Counted from the stretch's first letter, positions 25,688-36,367 are shown. The stretch is 64,000 nt of DNA from Acidobacteriota bacterium (GCA_017304135.1 JAFLBB010000014.1:1-64000); one strand, 5' to 3'. Numbers and translations: made by a program. Notes: generated by a model not told the origin, from the letters alone.

Positions 25688-26911
25688 ATGGATCTTTCTA
25701 TCCGTACAGTCGTGCTGGCGATCCTTGCGTGTGGTGGCGCGGTGGGGCAGATGCCCCTGACCGTGGATGAGGCCGTATCGCGCGCGCTCACCTCGCATGG
25801 GCTGCTGGCGGCGGGTCAGAACCGCATCGCCGCGGCCCAGGGCTTGCGCCGCCAGGCGGCCCTGATGCCGAATCCCAAGCTCGTGCTGCAGTTGGAGAAT
25901 ACGCGGCCGTATGGCAACCCCGCTTTTCAGTTCAACCGCGACACCGATCAGTTCGCCTATCTGCAGTACATGTTCGAGACGGCCAATAAGCGCGGCCTGC
26001 GCATGGAAGCGGCGGCGGCCAACGTGCAGCGGGCGGAGTTGGAGCGTGAGGCGCTGGCGGCGCAGATCAGGGCGCGGGTAAAGGCCGCTTACTGGCTTGC
26101 GGCGGGGGCGGCACAGATTCAGCACTGGCTGGATGATGACGTGACGCGGTTTGAAGAGATCGTCAACTACCACCAGATCCGGGTACGCGAAGGGGCCGCC
26201 GCCGAATCGGACCTGCTGCGCGTGCAACTGGAGGCCTCGCGTCTGCGGCTGTCGGCCAGCAACGCCCGGCTGGTGGCAGGCCGGACACGCATCGACCTGC
26301 TGCGCGAGATGGGGCAGAGGGAGTTCCCGGAGGTCACCTTCAGCGACTCGATTGAGTCGATCGGCGGCGAGATCGCCGATCCGCCGGAAGCGGCGCTGGA
26401 GCGCCGCGCGGAGGTGAAACTGGCGCGCCAGATCCACACCGCCGCTCTCAGCCAGGCGAGGCTGCAACAGGCGCTGGCCAAGCCGAACATCGACATCCTG
26501 GCTGGCTACAAGCGCACCGGCGGGCTGGACACGATGCTGGCCGGCGTGCAGGTGGACCTGCCGCTGGCCAACCGCAACCAGGGCAACCTGGCGGCTGCGC
26601 TCTCCGAGGCCAAGGTGGCTGAGTCGACGATGGCGGCGGTGGAAGCCGTGGTGCGTGCCGAGGTGGAGGGCGCCCGCCGGGCGGTGACGATTCGCAAGAC
26701 GCAGTTGGACTCCATTCTGGGCGCGATGCGGACGCAGGCGAGTGAATCGCAGCGCATCGCCTCGGCGGCCTACCGCGTGGGCGGGGTGGAACTGCTGCGC
26801 CTGCTGGACGCCGAGCGGGCGCGCATTGAGACACAGGTTCTGTACTACCAAACCTTGAGTGAATATCAGCAAGCGGTCTCCGCACTGGAAGCCGCGTTGG
26901 GATTGCCGTGA
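25688..26911 (+). CDS. TolC-family outer-membrane efflux protein (CusC/CzcC type)
   Basis: A 407-residue outer-membrane channel of a tripartite metal efflux pump. It has a signal peptide (MDLSIRTVVLAILACGGAVGQ) and two OEP repeats of long coiled-coil helices (about residues 25-200 and 220-400), with LTVDEAVSRALTSHG, LMPNPKLVLQLENTRP, QARLQQALAKPNIDILAGYKR and VQVDLPLANRNQGN. A TTG at 25679 could also start the frame, adding three residues; the ATG is preferred. Its TGA overlaps the GTG of the adaptor gene (GTGA), so the operon is tightly coupled. Confidence 0.88.
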   Translation: MDLSIRTVVLAILACGGAVGQMPLTVDEAVSRALTSHGLLAAGQNRIAAAQGLRRQAALMPNPKLVLQLENTRPYGNPAFQFNRDTDQFAYLQYMFETANKRGLRMEAAAANVQRAELEREALAAQIRARVKAAYWLAAGAAQIQHWLDDDVTRFEEIVNYHQIRVREGAAAESDLLRVQLEASRLRLSASNARLVAGRTRIDLLREMGQREFPEVTFSDSIESIGGEIADPPEAALERRAEVKLARQIHTAALSQARLQQALAKPNIDILAGYKRTGGLDTMLAGVQVDLPLANRNQGNLAAALSEAKVAESTMAAVEAVVRAEVEGARRAVTIRKTQLDSILGAMRTQASESQRIASAAYRVGGVELLRLLDAERARIETQVLYYQTLSEYQQAVSALEAALGLP

Positions 26912-28128
26912 AACGAACGATTTATCTGATCCCCTCGATGCTCGCCCTCGCCGCTTGCGGCAGTGGACCAACGCCCGCACCGCCGGCGGCGGCGCAGGCC
27001 GAATCGAAACCCGCGCCGGCCAGCGAGCCCGGCGTCGTCACCCTGGATGAGAAGATGACCGGCCGGGAGTGGATCGTTGTGGAACAGGTGAAGCAGGGTG
27101 CGGCCGTGGAGTCGGTGCGAGCCACGGGACGGCTGACCACGCACGAAGACTCTACGTGGAAGGTTGGCTCCATCACCGATGGCCGTGTTGTGCGCGTGAT
27201 GGCGAGGCTGGGCGACCGCGTCACGAGCGGCCAGATCCTGGTGAAGCTCCACAGTCACGATGTGCATGAAGCCAGGGCCGAGCATGCCCGCGCGAAGGGA
27301 GAGCGGAGCCGTTCCCAGGCCGCGCTCGCCCTGGCCCTTCGCATGCGTGACCGGGCGCGCAAGCTATTTGACCTGAAAGCCGGCTCGCTCGAACAGGTGG
27401 AGCGTGCGGAGACCGAATTGCTGGCGGCGCAAGCCGCCGTTCAGAGCGCCGAAGTCGAAGTGCGCCGCACGGAGATTCATCTCATCGAAGGCCTGCAGGT
27501 CGACCCCGATGAGCCACAGGACCACAAGCCGGATGATGTGCTGCACGAAGAAGACCTGGTGCCGATCAAATCGCCCGGCGCGGGCACGGTGTTGCGCCGT
27601 CTGGTCTCCGAAGGCAGTGTCGTCGCCGCGGGCCAGGAGTTGCTGGTGGTGAGCGACCTCAGCCGGCTCAGGCTGATCGCCAGCCTGGGCGAGCAGCATC
27701 TTCCGGCGATTCGCTCAGGGGCCCCGGCGCGCATCGAACTGGCCGCCCTGCCCGGGCGCCTCTTCAGCGGAAAGGTGGATCGCATCGGCGAAGAGATGGA
27801 CCCGCAGACGCGCACGGCCGAAGTGTGGATCACGATCGCCGCCGCGGGGCAGGCCCTGAAGCCGGAAGGTTATGCCAACGTGGAGATCCTCACCGGCGCC
27901 ACGAGGCCCGGCATTCTCATCCCGGGCGAGGCGGTGCAGGATATCGAGGGCGCATCGTCGGTCTTTGTCCAAACCGGCCCGCGCACCTTCGTCGTCCGCC
28001 CCATCTCCCTGGGCGAGCGCTTTCTGGACCGCGTCGAAATACGCCAGGGGCTTTCGGCCGGCGACCGCATCGTGGTCAAGGGCAGCTTTCTCCTCAAGTC
28101 GCAACTCCTCAGATCCACTCTCGAATAG
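26908..28128 (+). CDS. RND efflux periplasmic adaptor, lipoprotein (CusB/CzcB type)
   Basis: This 406-residue membrane-fusion protein links the outer-membrane channel to the RND pump. A lipoprotein signal is visible (LALAAC, acylated Cys at residue 17), followed by a Pro/Ala linker, a barrel-sandwich half ending in GDRVTSGQILVKLHSHDVHE, an alpha-hairpin (about 120-180), the second half-lipoyl segment VPIKSPGAGTVLRRLVSEG, and a beta-barrel with PGRLFSGKVDRIGEEMDPQTRT. These match the HlyD/CzcB family. Translation starts at a GTG overlapping the upstream stop. Fifteen bases separate it from the pump gene. Confidence 0.88.
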   Translation: MKRTIYLIPSMLALAACGSGPTPAPPAAAQAESKPAPASEPGVVTLDEKMTGREWIVVEQVKQGAAVESVRATGRLTTHEDSTWKVGSITDGRVVRVMARLGDRVTSGQILVKLHSHDVHEARAEHARAKGERSRSQAALALALRMRDRARKLFDLKAGSLEQVERAETELLAAQAAVQSAEVEVRRTEIHLIEGLQVDPDEPQDHKPDDVLHEEDLVPIKSPGAGTVLRRLVSEGSVVAAGQELLVVSDLSRLRLIASLGEQHLPAIRSGAPARIELAALPGRLFSGKVDRIGEEMDPQTRTAEVWITIAAAGQALKPEGYANVEILTGATRPGILIPGEAVQDIEGASSVFVQTGPRTFVVRPISLGERFLDRVEIRQGLSAGDRIVVKGSFLLKSQLLRSTLE

Positions 28129-28143
28129 GGAACACACGCGCGC

Positions 28144-31100
28144 ATGCTTCAGGCCCTCATTGATTTCCACCTGCGCCACCGCGCCCTGGTCCTGTTTGGC
28201 CTGGCGGGGGTGATCGGCTGGGGCGTGTACACCATGCTGCGCCTGCCCATCGAGGCGTTTCCGGATATGACGAACAACCAGGTGGTGGTCATCACCGAAT
28301 GCGGCGGCATGGCGCCGCAGGAGGTGGAACAGCTCGTTTCGTATCCGCTGGAGACCGCCCTGATGGGCATCCCCAAGACGCAGTCGATCCGCTCCATCTC
28401 GAAGCTCGGCCTGTCGATGGTGACACTCGTGCTGGACGACGACGTGCCCACCTACTTTGCGAGGCAGTTGGTGAATGAGCGCCTGCAGGAGGCCCGCTCG
28501 CGCATCCCGGCGGGGTTGGAGCCCTCGCTGGGCCCGGTGGCAACGGCCTTTGGTGAGGTGCTGCAATACACCATTGAAGGCGGCGGGCTCACGGCGCGTG
28601 AGTTGAAGACGCTGCACGACTGGCAGATCAAGAACCAGCTCCGAACCGTGCGCGGGGTGAGCGAGGTAAACACCTGGGGCGGCGAGACGGCGCAGGTGGA
28701 GATCCGCGTGGACCCCGCCAGGCTAAAGGCCTACGATCTGACCCTGCGCGAGGTGTACGACCGCATTCGCGAGAACAACGCCAACTTCAGCGCGGGCTTC
28801 ATCGAGCACGCCTCCGAGCAGTACACCGTGCTCGGACTGGGCCGCGCGCGGGTGCCGGCCGATCTGGCCAACATCGTGCTGCGCTCCAACCGCGGCATTC
28901 CGCTCATGCTGCGCGACGTGGCTGAGATCGGTGAGGGCGCGATGCTGCGCCAGGGGGCGACGCTGAAGGGCGGCAAGGGGGAAACCGTCTCCGGCATGAT
29001 CATCATGCTGAAGGGCGAAAACGGGCGCGACGTCATCGCCCGGGCCAAGGAACGGATCGCCTCGCTCAGCCTGCCCACGGGCGTGCGCCTGCTGCCGTTC
29101 TACGATCAGTCAGACGTCATCGAAGGCACCATCGCCACCGTGCGCAAGAACCTGCTCGAAGCCGGCGCGCTGGTGATCGTGGTGCTGCTGCTGTTTCTGG
29201 GCAACGCGCGGGCCGCCCTCATCGTCGCCTTCGCGATTCCCGTCTCGATGCTGGTGGGGTTCCTCGGCATGGCCGCTTTCGGCGTGACGGCCAACCTGAT
29301 GAGCCTCGGCGCGATCGACTTCGGCATGATCGTCGACGGCGCCGTGGTGATGGTGGAGAACTCTGTCCGCCGCCTGCACCGGCGGTCCGATGACGAACAC
29401 TTCCACCCCGGCCAGCGCATCCGCGAGGCGGCATTGGAAGTGGGCCGGCCGATCACGTTCGCGGTGGGCATCATTATCGCCGTCTACCTGCCGATCCTCT
29501 TCCTGGAAGGCCTCGAGGGCAAGATGTTCCGGCCGATGGCGATCACCGTCTGCTCGGCCCTGGTGGGCTCGCTCGGCTACGCCCTGTTCGTCGCCCCCGC
29601 GGCCGCCAGCTATCTCATGAAGAAAGGCGTCGCCGAACACTCCGGCGCCTGGTTTGAGCGGGTTCTCGATCTCTACCGTTCCGCGCTGCGCCTCGCCATC
29701 CGCCTCCGGGTGCCCGTGCTGGCATGCAGCCTGGCCGTTGTTTCCGTTGCGCTCTACTCGCTCACGCTCATCGGCTCGGAGTTCATGCCACGCCTGGATG
29801 AGGGTTCCATTCTCATCACGACGCGCAAGCTGCCGGGCATCGCGCTGTCGGACTCGGTCCGGTTGAGCCGCGAGGTGGAGCGGGCCATCCTCACCTTCCC
29901 TGAGGTGGCCGGCGTGGTCTCCAAGCTGGGCCGCCCGGACCTGGCCACCGAAGCCATGGGGATCTACGAGGCCGACGTGTACATTCAACTCAAGTCCGAA
30001 GCCCACCTCCGCGGCCAGGCCAAAGAGGACCTCATCATGCGCATGTCCGAGCGCCTGGAGCAGATCCCCGGCGTGAGCTACAACTTCACGCAGCCGATGG
30101 CGATGCGCCTCGACGAGGTCATCTCCGGCATCAAGGCTGACCTGGCGCTGAAGCTCTTCGGCGAGGATCCGATCGTGCTCACGCGCATTGGCGAGCGCGC
30201 CCTGCGCATCCTCTCCTCCATCCGCGGCTCGGCCGACGCGCAATTGGAGATCACCACCGGCGTCCCCGAGTTACGCGTGAACATCGACCGCGCCGCCGTG
30301 GCCCGCTACGGTCTCAACGTGAGCGATGTGGAAGAGGTGGTTCGTTCGGCCGTGCAAGGCGAACCGCTGAGCGAACTGGTTCTGGGCCAGCGGCGCGTGC
30401 CGATCGCGGGCAAGATCAGCGGCGGCGCGGTGAACGATCCGGTCGCCCTGGCTCTGCTCCCTCTCCAGGCGCCGGCCGGCGAGCGCATTCCGCTGAGCAG
30501 CGTGGCGCAGGTGATGATCGGCCGCGGGGCCGAGGTGATTACACGCGAAGGCGGCCAGCGCCGTGTCGTCGTCCAATCGAATGTGCGCGGCCGCGACCTT
30601 GGCAGCTTTGCCGCCGAGGCCCAGCGCCGCGTAGCGCAAGAGATCCAGCTTCCCCCTGGCTACTCGCTCGACTGGGGGGGCCAGTTTGAGAATCAGGAAC
30701 GCGCCATGAAGCGGCTCGGTCTGGTGATCCCGCTCTCGCTCGCCATTATCTTCGGGCTGCTCTACGCTACGTTTCACTCGCTGCGCCAGGCAATGCTGCT
30801 CATCCTGATCGTGCCCTTCTCGCTGGCCGGCGGCATCGCCGCCCTGTGGCTGCGCGACATGAACCTGAACCTCTCGGCGCTGATCGGCTTCATTGCGCTC
30901 TCCGGCGTTGCCGTGCTCAACGGCATTGTCATGGTGAGCGCCATCAACCGCCTGCGCCAGTTGGGCCACACCATGGAGCATTCCGTGCTCGAAGGGGCCG
31001 CCTCGCGCCTGCGCCCGGTGCTCATGACGGCCATGGTGGCGAGCTTCGGGTTCATCCCCATGGCGCTCTCGGAATCCACCGGCGCCGAGGTGCAACGCCC

Positions 31101-31206
31101 GCTGGCCAGCGTCGTCATTGGCGGACTGGTGAGCGCCACAGGGCTCACGCTGATTCTGCTGCCCGTGCTCTACCCCTGGTTCAGCCGCCGCGTGCCGCGC
31201 GACTAA
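28144..31206 (+). CDS. Heavy-metal efflux RND pump (CusA/CzcA family)
   Basis: The inner-membrane proton-driven pump of 1020 residues with about twelve membrane spans and two large periplasmic loops. TM4 carries D392-FGMIV-D398-GAVVMV-E405; the D-6-D-7-E spacing equals D402, D408 and E415 of CzcA, which marks the heavy-metal HME-RND class rather than the drug-exporting HAE class. The metal (Cu/Ag versus Co/Zn/Cd) cannot be decided safely by eye. It is last in the three-gene operon and its stop overlaps the end of the convergent gene at 31203. Confidence 0.92.
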   Translation: MLQALIDFHLRHRALVLFGLAGVIGWGVYTMLRLPIEAFPDMTNNQVVVITECGGMAPQEVEQLVSYPLETALMGIPKTQSIRSISKLGLSMVTLVLDDDVPTYFARQLVNERLQEARSRIPAGLEPSLGPVATAFGEVLQYTIEGGGLTARELKTLHDWQIKNQLRTVRGVSEVNTWGGETAQVEIRVDPARLKAYDLTLREVYDRIRENNANFSAGFIEHASEQYTVLGLGRARVPADLANIVLRSNRGIPLMLRDVAEIGEGAMLRQGATLKGGKGETVSGMIIMLKGENGRDVIARAKERIASLSLPTGVRLLPFYDQSDVIEGTIATVRKNLLEAGALVIVVLLLFLGNARAALIVAFAIPVSMLVGFLGMAAFGVTANLMSLGAIDFGMIVDGAVVMVENSVRRLHRRSDDEHFHPGQRIREAALEVGRPITFAVGIIIAVYLPILFLEGLEGKMFRPMAITVCSALVGSLGYALFVAPAAASYLMKKGVAEHSGAWFERVLDLYRSALRLAIRLRVPVLACSLAVVSVALYSLTLIGSEFMPRLDEGSILITTRKLPGIALSDSVRLSREVERAILTFPEVAGVVSKLGRPDLATEAMGIYEADVYIQLKSEAHLRGQAKEDLIMRMSERLEQIPGVSYNFTQPMAMRLDEVISGIKADLALKLFGEDPIVLTRIGERALRILSSIRGSADAQLEITTGVPELRVNIDRAAVARYGLNVSDVEEVVRSAVQGEPLSELVLGQRRVPIAGKISGGAVNDPVALALLPLQAPAGERIPLSSVAQVMIGRGAEVITREGGQRRVVVQSNVRGRDLGSFAAEAQRRVAQEIQLPPGYSLDWGGQFENQERAMKRLGLVIPLSLAIIFGLLYATFHSLRQAMLLILIVPFSLAGGIAALWLRDMNLNLSALIGFIALSGVAVLNGIVMVSAINRLRQLGHTMEHSVLEGAASRLRPVLMTAMVASFGFIPMALSESTGAEVQRPLASVVIGGLVSATGLTLILLPVLYPWFSRRVPRD

Positions 31207-32240
31207 TCCGGAAACAGCGGCCCGGTCTCCACCACAATCGTGCGCCGCGAATCGCGTTCGGCGATCGTCAGCCTGGATCCGTCGTAGCGCAGCCTGGCCA
31301 CGCCCTGGAATCCGGCGGGGATCTTAACGAGAAACGCCGCGTAGGAACGCGTCGCCGTGCCGCCTGCATCCAGGTAGTCATACAGCCGCCGCCCAAAGAT
31401 CTTCTCCTTGGCCAGCAGCGTTTCAAACGGCTGATGCAGTCCAGTCGTGCCGAACTCGAGGCCGCGCGCCGAGGGCTTGCCCTTGTCCACGTTGCGCCAG
31501 ATGTTCAGCCATGGATACTCGCGCACGCGCCAGATATAGCCGATGAGCAGCCCTTTTGATGGCGAGGCCGCCGTGACCCACCCCAACTCTTCATCAATCA
31601 CGTAGGACACCACATTCGGATTTGGATCGTCCTTCAGATGGCGCAGGTTCACCGCGTTGTCTTCGCGCATTGCCAGGGGCCACCACACGGGCGGCTCCTC
31701 CGGACTCGGCAGCGGGCTCGATTGCATGAAGCCCTTGCGGGCGTTGGCATCCACCAGCGTGGTTTCATCCAGAAACGGCGGCGCGATCGTGGCATGTTGC
31801 ACGAGGTTGTACATCCGTCCGAGCTTGTTGCGGTTGGTCACAATCTCGGTCACGCGCAGCGCCGCCTGGCCGGCCAGCTTCGCCGTGCGCTCCATCGACA
31901 GGCCGGCCAGCGGCAGATGGGCGCTCATGCGCGCCTCGCCCGCGGCGGTGTGCTCCAGCTTCCACGCCACGCGGGTCGCCTCGCCGTGAAACGGCATGCC
32001 ATTCTTCAGCTCCGACGCCGAGGGCTGCCCCCAACGATCAAAGCAAAGAAAGTGGCCGCGCGGCCTTGGCGCAGGGCCGTTGGAATCCCAGGTTAACGGG
32101 TTGAGCCTCATGTCGCGCAGTTCGAACTCGATGAGCGAACCGCCGGCGAGGTCGAACACGGCACGCACGCCGGGGTTCTCCAGAACGGCCGTTTGCGCGG
32201 CCAGTGCGAAGGGGGCAAGGAACAAGAGTAAGGGACGCAT
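31203..32240 (-). CDS. Galactose-mutarotase-like exported protein
   Basis: A 345-residue exported protein (signal peptide MRPLLLFLAPFALAAQ). The body looks like the aldose-1-epimerase/galactose-mutarotase beta-sandwich fold: VLENPGVRAVFDLAGGSLIEFEL, LRVTEIVTNRNKLGRMYNLVQHATIAPPFLD, GLEFGTTGLHQPF. Catalytic residues cannot be assigned with confidence, so sugar binding is inferred from fold resemblance. I chose ATG 32240 for the signal peptide and because a TATAAT lies ten bases upstream on the minus strand; ATG 32252 is an alternative. It diverges from the PSD1 gene with only 22 bases between start codons. Confidence 0.7.
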   Translation of the reverse strand: MRPLLLFLAPFALAAQTAVLENPGVRAVFDLAGGSLIEFELRDMRLNPLTWDSNGPAPRPRGHFLCFDRWGQPSASELKNGMPFHGEATRVAWKLEHTAAGEARMSAHLPLAGLSMERTAKLAGQAALRVTEIVTNRNKLGRMYNLVQHATIAPPFLDETTLVDANARKGFMQSSPLPSPEEPPVWWPLAMREDNAVNLRHLKDDPNPNVVSYVIDEELGWVTAASPSKGLLIGYIWRVREYPWLNIWRNVDKGKPSARGLEFGTTGLHQPFETLLAKEKIFGRRLYDYLDAGGTATRSYAAFLVKIPAGFQGVARLRYDGSRLTIAERDSRRTIVVETGPLFPD

Positions 32241-32250
32241 CCGGTGTGCC

Positions 32251-32258
32251 ATTATATT
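32251..32258. promoter_or_regulatory. Overlapping back-to-back -10 boxes between divergent genes
   Basis: ATTATATT reads as TATAAT on the minus strand (32256-32251) and as TATATT on the plus strand (32253-32258). The 22-base gap between start codons (32240 leftward, 32263 rightward) holds nothing else, so both genes probably use this element and both would be leaderless or nearly so. Confidence 0.5.
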
Positions 32259-32262
32259 CGGC

Positions 32263-34971
32263 ATGCGTCGCGCGCACTGGGCTCTGCTCGTTTTCCCTCT
32301 CTTCACGCTGCCGCTGCACGCCCAAGACTTGTTCGCTGAACGCATCCGTCCCCTGCTCGAAAAGCGCTGCGCCAGTTGTCACAACCCGGAAGCGAAAATG
32401 AGCGGCCTCGACGTCACCTCGCGCGGAGGCCTGTTGCGCGGCGGCAAGCAGGGCGCGGATCTGGTGCCGGGCAAATCCGCCGAAAGCCGCGTCTATCAGT
32501 TTGTCGCCGCGCGCAAGATGCCGCCCACCGAAGCGCTCCCCACCGCCGAAACCGAAGCCCTTCGCCAGTGGATCGACGCCGGAGCGGAGTGGTCCGGGCC
32601 TGCCTCGATCCACAAACAGCGCGCCCGCGCCGGCGCAGACTGGTGGGCCTTGCAGCCGCCCCAGCCCCAGACTGTGCCCGCCATCGACGGCTTCACGAAT
32701 CCCATTGATGCGTTTCTCGCCCACAAGCTGCGCGAGAAAGGTCTGGCTTTCGCCCCACGCGCCGGTGAGCGCACCCTGCTGCGCCGCCTCGCCTTTTCGA
32801 TGAAGGGCCTGCCGCCGAGTGCGGCCGAGTTGTCGCAGCCGTTCCCGGCCGCACTGGAGGCAGCACTCGCTTCGCCCCAATACGGCGAACGTTGGGGCCG
32901 CCACTGGCTCGACGTCGCCCGCTTCGGCGAGACCGACGGCGGCGAGCACAACAACGAGCGCTTCACCGCCTGGAAATATCGCGACTGGGTCATCGACGCC
33001 CTCAACCGCGATATGCCCTACGACGAGTTCGTGCGTCAACAGGTGGCCGGGGATGTCCTTTATCCGGGCGACCCCAAGGCCACCGCCGCCACCGGTTTTC
33101 TCGTCACCGGCCCGTGGGACTCGGTCACCAAGCAGATCAATAAAGACAAGCTCATGGCCATGAGCATCCGCCAGGATGAGCTCGACGACATGGTCACCGC
33201 CACTATGGCCTCGTTCATGGGCCTCACCGTGAACTGCGCCCGCTGCCATGATCACAAGTTCGACCCCATCCCGACGCGCGATTACTACCGCCTGGCAGCC
33301 GTCTTCCACGGCGTCACCTATGGCGAACGCGCCGTCGCCACTGAGGATCAGAAAACCCAGCGCAAACAGCTCGTCGAGCCCATCGAGCGGGAGTTGAAGA
33401 CGGTGCGCTCCGATCTTGCCGCCATCGAGGATGCCCCCCGCGCGCGTTTGTTGCGCGAGAAGTATCTACTCTTTGACCGTTCGCGCGGCGAGGCTGCCCG
33501 CCGCCTGCCCGTCAACCCTATTTGGAATCGCGAGCGCCTCGCCCCATCGACCACCAAGCGCCTGCGCATGATCATCACCGCGCACCAGGGCAAGCTCGCC
33601 AGGATCGATCGTCTCGAGGTGATGCCCGCCAGCCACGTCATCTCGAATTGGACCGCCAACGCCGCCGCAAGCGCGGAGTCGCCCGCGATTCTTGAGATCG
33701 AGTTGCCCGCGCCGTGGACCGTCTACGAATTCATCTGGTCCACCGACGCCGCGCGCGGCTCCCGCGACGGCATGCCCAAGGTGTACCGCATCGAAGCCTC
33801 CACCGATGGCCAGACGTGGAAAGAGATCGGCTCCTCGATGGACCACGACTCCGATGTCGAGGTCCTGCTGCCCGAAGTGACGCCCGAGGAACTCCGCGCC
33901 TCCATCCCGGCCGGCGAGCGTGCGCGCTGGCAGACGCTCCTCGCGCAGAGGGACAAACTCGACGCTCAACTGCGCGCCATCCCCGCGCTGCCCAGCGTCC
34001 ACGCCGCTTACCCCGAACCCATGCGGCCCGCTTTCGTGCTTCACCGCGGCTCCATCTCCAAGCCCGGCGAACCGGCGGCGCCCGGCGCCCTGAGCGCCAT
34101 CTCAGCGATCGACGCCAACCTCGCTGGGCCCGATGCCGACGACGCCACTCGCCGCACGGCGCTTGCTCGCTGGCTTACCGATCGCCGCAATCCGCTGCTG
34201 GCGCGCGTCATCGTGAACCGCGTCTGGTTCTGGCACTTCGGCAATGGCATCGTGAACACGCCGAGCGATTTCGGCTTTAACGGCGATCGTCCGTCGCATC
34301 CGGAATTGCTCGACTGGCTCGCTGCCGAGTTCATGAGCCACGGCTGGAGCCTGAAGTGGCTGCACCGCCAGATCCTCACCTCGCAGGCCTGGCAGCAATC
34401 GTCGCAGCACAACGAGAAGGCCTTCGCGCTGGACGCCTCCAACCGCTGGCTCTGGCACATGCCACTCAAGCGCATGGACGCCGAGATGCTGCGCGACTCC
34501 ATCCTCGCCTCGGCCGGCAACCTCAACCCCGAGCGCGGCGGCCCCAGCTACCTGCTGCAGAAGAAGGCCGCCGGCGGCAGCTACATGCACAAGGCGCTGG
34601 ACAACGACAGCCCCGAAGTGTGGCGGCGCGCTGTCTACCGCTTCGTGGTGCGAGGCGGTGAACGCATCTTCCTCGACAGCTTCGATTGCCCCGACCCCGC
34701 CGTGGCCACACCGCAGCGCAGCGTCTCCAACACCCCCGTGCAGGCGCTCACGCTGCTCAACAACAAGTTTGTTCTGAACCAGGCAAAGCTGCTCGCGACC
34801 CAGCTCGAAAAGTCCGCCGCCGACCCCGTCGCCGCTGCCTACGACCGCCTCTTCCAGCGCCAGCCCTCGACCAGGGAGCGTGAGATCGCCACGCGGTTCG
34901 TCACACAACACGGCCTCGCGCTCTATCTGCGCGCCCTGTGGAACACGAATGAGTTCGTCTATGTCCCGTAG
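32263..34971 (+). CDS. PSD1 and planctomycete cytochrome C domain protein (PSCyt1-DUF1549-DUF1553)
   Basis: A 902-residue exported protein. After a signal peptide ([21 protein letters not shown]) comes a cytochrome-like motif [13 protein letters not shown] (CxxCH heme site near residue 36), then a DUF1549 region ([51 protein letters not shown]), a middle carbohydrate-binding-like beta domain (about residues 440-530), and DUF1553 ([43 protein letters not shown]). Such genes are hallmarks of Planctomycetes and Solibacter-like Acidobacteriota and are thought to act in polysaccharide breakdown, though the biochemistry is unproved. It overlaps the DUF1501 gene by 11 bases. Confidence 0.92.
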   Translation: MRRAHWALLVFPLFTLPLHAQDLFAERIRPLLEKRCASCHNPEAKMSGLDVTSRGGLLRGGKQGADLVPGKSAESRVYQFVAARKMPPTEALPTAETEALRQWIDAGAEWSGPASIHKQRARAGADWWALQPPQPQTVPAIDGFTNPIDAFLAHKLREKGLAFAPRAGERTLLRRLAFSMKGLPPSAAELSQPFPAALEAALASPQYGERWGRHWLDVARFGETDGGEHNNERFTAWKYRDWVIDALNRDMPYDEFVRQQVAGDVLYPGDPKATAATGFLVTGPWDSVTKQINKDKLMAMSIRQDELDDMVTATMASFMGLTVNCARCHDHKFDPIPTRDYYRLAAVFHGVTYGERAVATEDQKTQRKQLVEPIERELKTVRSDLAAIEDAPRARLLREKYLLFDRSRGEAARRLPVNPIWNRERLAPSTTKRLRMIITAHQGKLARIDRLEVMPASHVISNWTANAAASAESPAILEIELPAPWTVYEFIWSTDAARGSRDGMPKVYRIEASTDGQTWKEIGSSMDHDSDVEVLLPEVTPEELRASIPAGERARWQTLLAQRDKLDAQLRAIPALPSVHAAYPEPMRPAFVLHRGSISKPGEPAAPGALSAISAIDANLAGPDADDATRRTALARWLTDRRNPLLARVIVNRVWFWHFGNGIVNTPSDFGFNGDRPSHPELLDWLAAEFMSHGWSLKWLHRQILTSQAWQQSSQHNEKAFALDASNRWLWHMPLKRMDAEMLRDSILASAGNLNPERGGPSYLLQKKAAGGSYMHKALDNDSPEVWRRAVYRFVVRGGERIFLDSFDCPDPAVATPQRSVSNTPVQALTLLNNKFVLNQAKLLATQLEKSAADPVAAAYDRLFQRQPSTREREIATRFVTQHGLALYLRALWNTNEFVYVP

Positions 34972-36364
34972 CCCGCACACACCGCTCCGCACGCCGCTCA
35001 CCCGCCGCCAGTGGCTCTGGGAAGTCGGGGGCGGTGCGCTCGGCATCGGTCTGGCGCAACTGGCCAACGCAAAACCGCACTTCGCGCCTAAGGCCAAGCG
35101 CGCCATCTTCATCTTTCTGCCGGGCGGCATCAGCCACATCGACACATTCGACTACAAGCCCGCCCTCGCTTCCAACCACGGCAAGGAGACAAAAGGCGCC
35201 AACACCATCACGCCGTTCTTCGGCAAGCGCGGCACGGTGATGCGCAGCCCGTGGGAGTTCAGCCGCCACGGCAAGTCCGGCGCGTGGGTTTCGACGATGC
35301 TCCCGCACCTCGCCGGTTGCGTCGACGACCTCACCTTCATCCACTCGATGGTCTCGCGCTCCAACAGCCACGGGCCGGCGATGTTTCAGATGTCCACCGG
35401 TTTCGTCTTCCAGGGCTTCCCCTCGGTGGGCGCGTGGATCAGCTACGGCCTCGGCTCGGAGAACGAGAACTTGCCCGCGTTTGTGGTTCTGCCTGACCCG
35501 CGCGGGCTGCCTCCAGGAGGCGTCGCCCATTGGGGCAACGGCTTCCTGCCCGCGGCTCATCAGGGCGTCATCTTCGGCAAACAGGAAGAGCCCATCGCCG
35601 ACATTCACCCGCAAGCCGGCGTAAGTGAGGCCGCCCAGGCCGCCACCTACGACCTGGTGACGCAGCTCAATGAAGAACACCTCCGCGCCAACCCCGGCGA
35701 AGACGCGCTCGTGGCCCGCATCCGCGCCTATGAACTCGCCGCGCGCATGCAGTTGAGCGCACCCGAGGTCACCGACGTTTCGGGCGAAAGCGAGAAAACC
35801 CGCGCCAGTTACGGATTAAACGACCCTGAACTACGAAATTACGGATACAACTGCCTGCTCGCCCGCCGCCTGCTGGAGAAAGGTGTGCGCGTCATCCAGA
35901 TGTACAATGGCGGCCACTTCGGCAAGCCGCGCATCAATTGGGACGCTCACGAAGACCTGGTGACCAACCACGGCAAACTCGCCCGCGTGATGGATCAGCC
36001 CACCGCCGCCCTCATTCGCGATCTGAAACAGCGCGGCATGCTGGATGACACGCTCATCGTGTGGACCACCGAGTTCGGCCGCCTGCCCATCTCCGAGGGC
36101 CTCGGCGAAGGCGGACGCGACCACAACCCCGAAGGCTACACGAGCTTTCTCTGCGGGGCCGGACTGAAGCGCGGCTTCCACTACGGCGCCACTGACGAAC
36201 TGGGCTACAAGGCCGAGGTCAACCCCACAACCGTCTACGACCTCCACGCCACCGCGCTCCACCTGCTAGGGCTTGACCACACGCGGCTCACCTACTATCA
36301 CAACGGCCTGCAGCGGCGGCTCACCGACGTGCACGGCCACGTGCTGACGGAACTGCTGGCCTGA
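34961..36364 (+). CDS. DUF1501 sulfatase-like protein, Tat-exported
   Basis: A 467-residue partner of the PSD1 gene. A Tat-type motif TRRQWLWEVGG lies at the N-terminus. The body is the alkaline-phosphatase-like DUF1501 fold: AKRAIFIFLPGGISHIDTFDYKP, DDLTFIHSMVSRSNSHGPAMFQM, VIQMYNGGHF, NWDAHEDLVTNHG, TLIVWTTEFGRLP and GRDHNP. The metal ligands expected of sulfatases are plausible but not certain. ATG 34961 overlaps the upstream stop by 11 bases; ATG 34949 would add four residues. DUF1549/1553 and DUF1501 genes almost always occur as such pairs. Confidence 0.9.
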   Translation: MSRSPHTPLRTPLTRRQWLWEVGGGALGIGLAQLANAKPHFAPKAKRAIFIFLPGGISHIDTFDYKPALASNHGKETKGANTITPFFGKRGTVMRSPWEFSRHGKSGAWVSTMLPHLAGCVDDLTFIHSMVSRSNSHGPAMFQMSTGFVFQGFPSVGAWISYGLGSENENLPAFVVLPDPRGLPPGGVAHWGNGFLPAAHQGVIFGKQEEPIADIHPQAGVSEAAQAATYDLVTQLNEEHLRANPGEDALVARIRAYELAARMQLSAPEVTDVSGESEKTRASYGLNDPELRNYGYNCLLARRLLEKGVRVIQMYNGGHFGKPRINWDAHEDLVTNHGKLARVMDQPTAALIRDLKQRGMLDDTLIVWTTEFGRLPISEGLGEGGRDHNPEGYTSFLCGAGLKRGFHYGATDELGYKAEVNPTTVYDLHATALHLLGLDHTRLTYYHNGLQRRLTDVHGHVLTELLA

Positions 36365-36367
36365 GGC

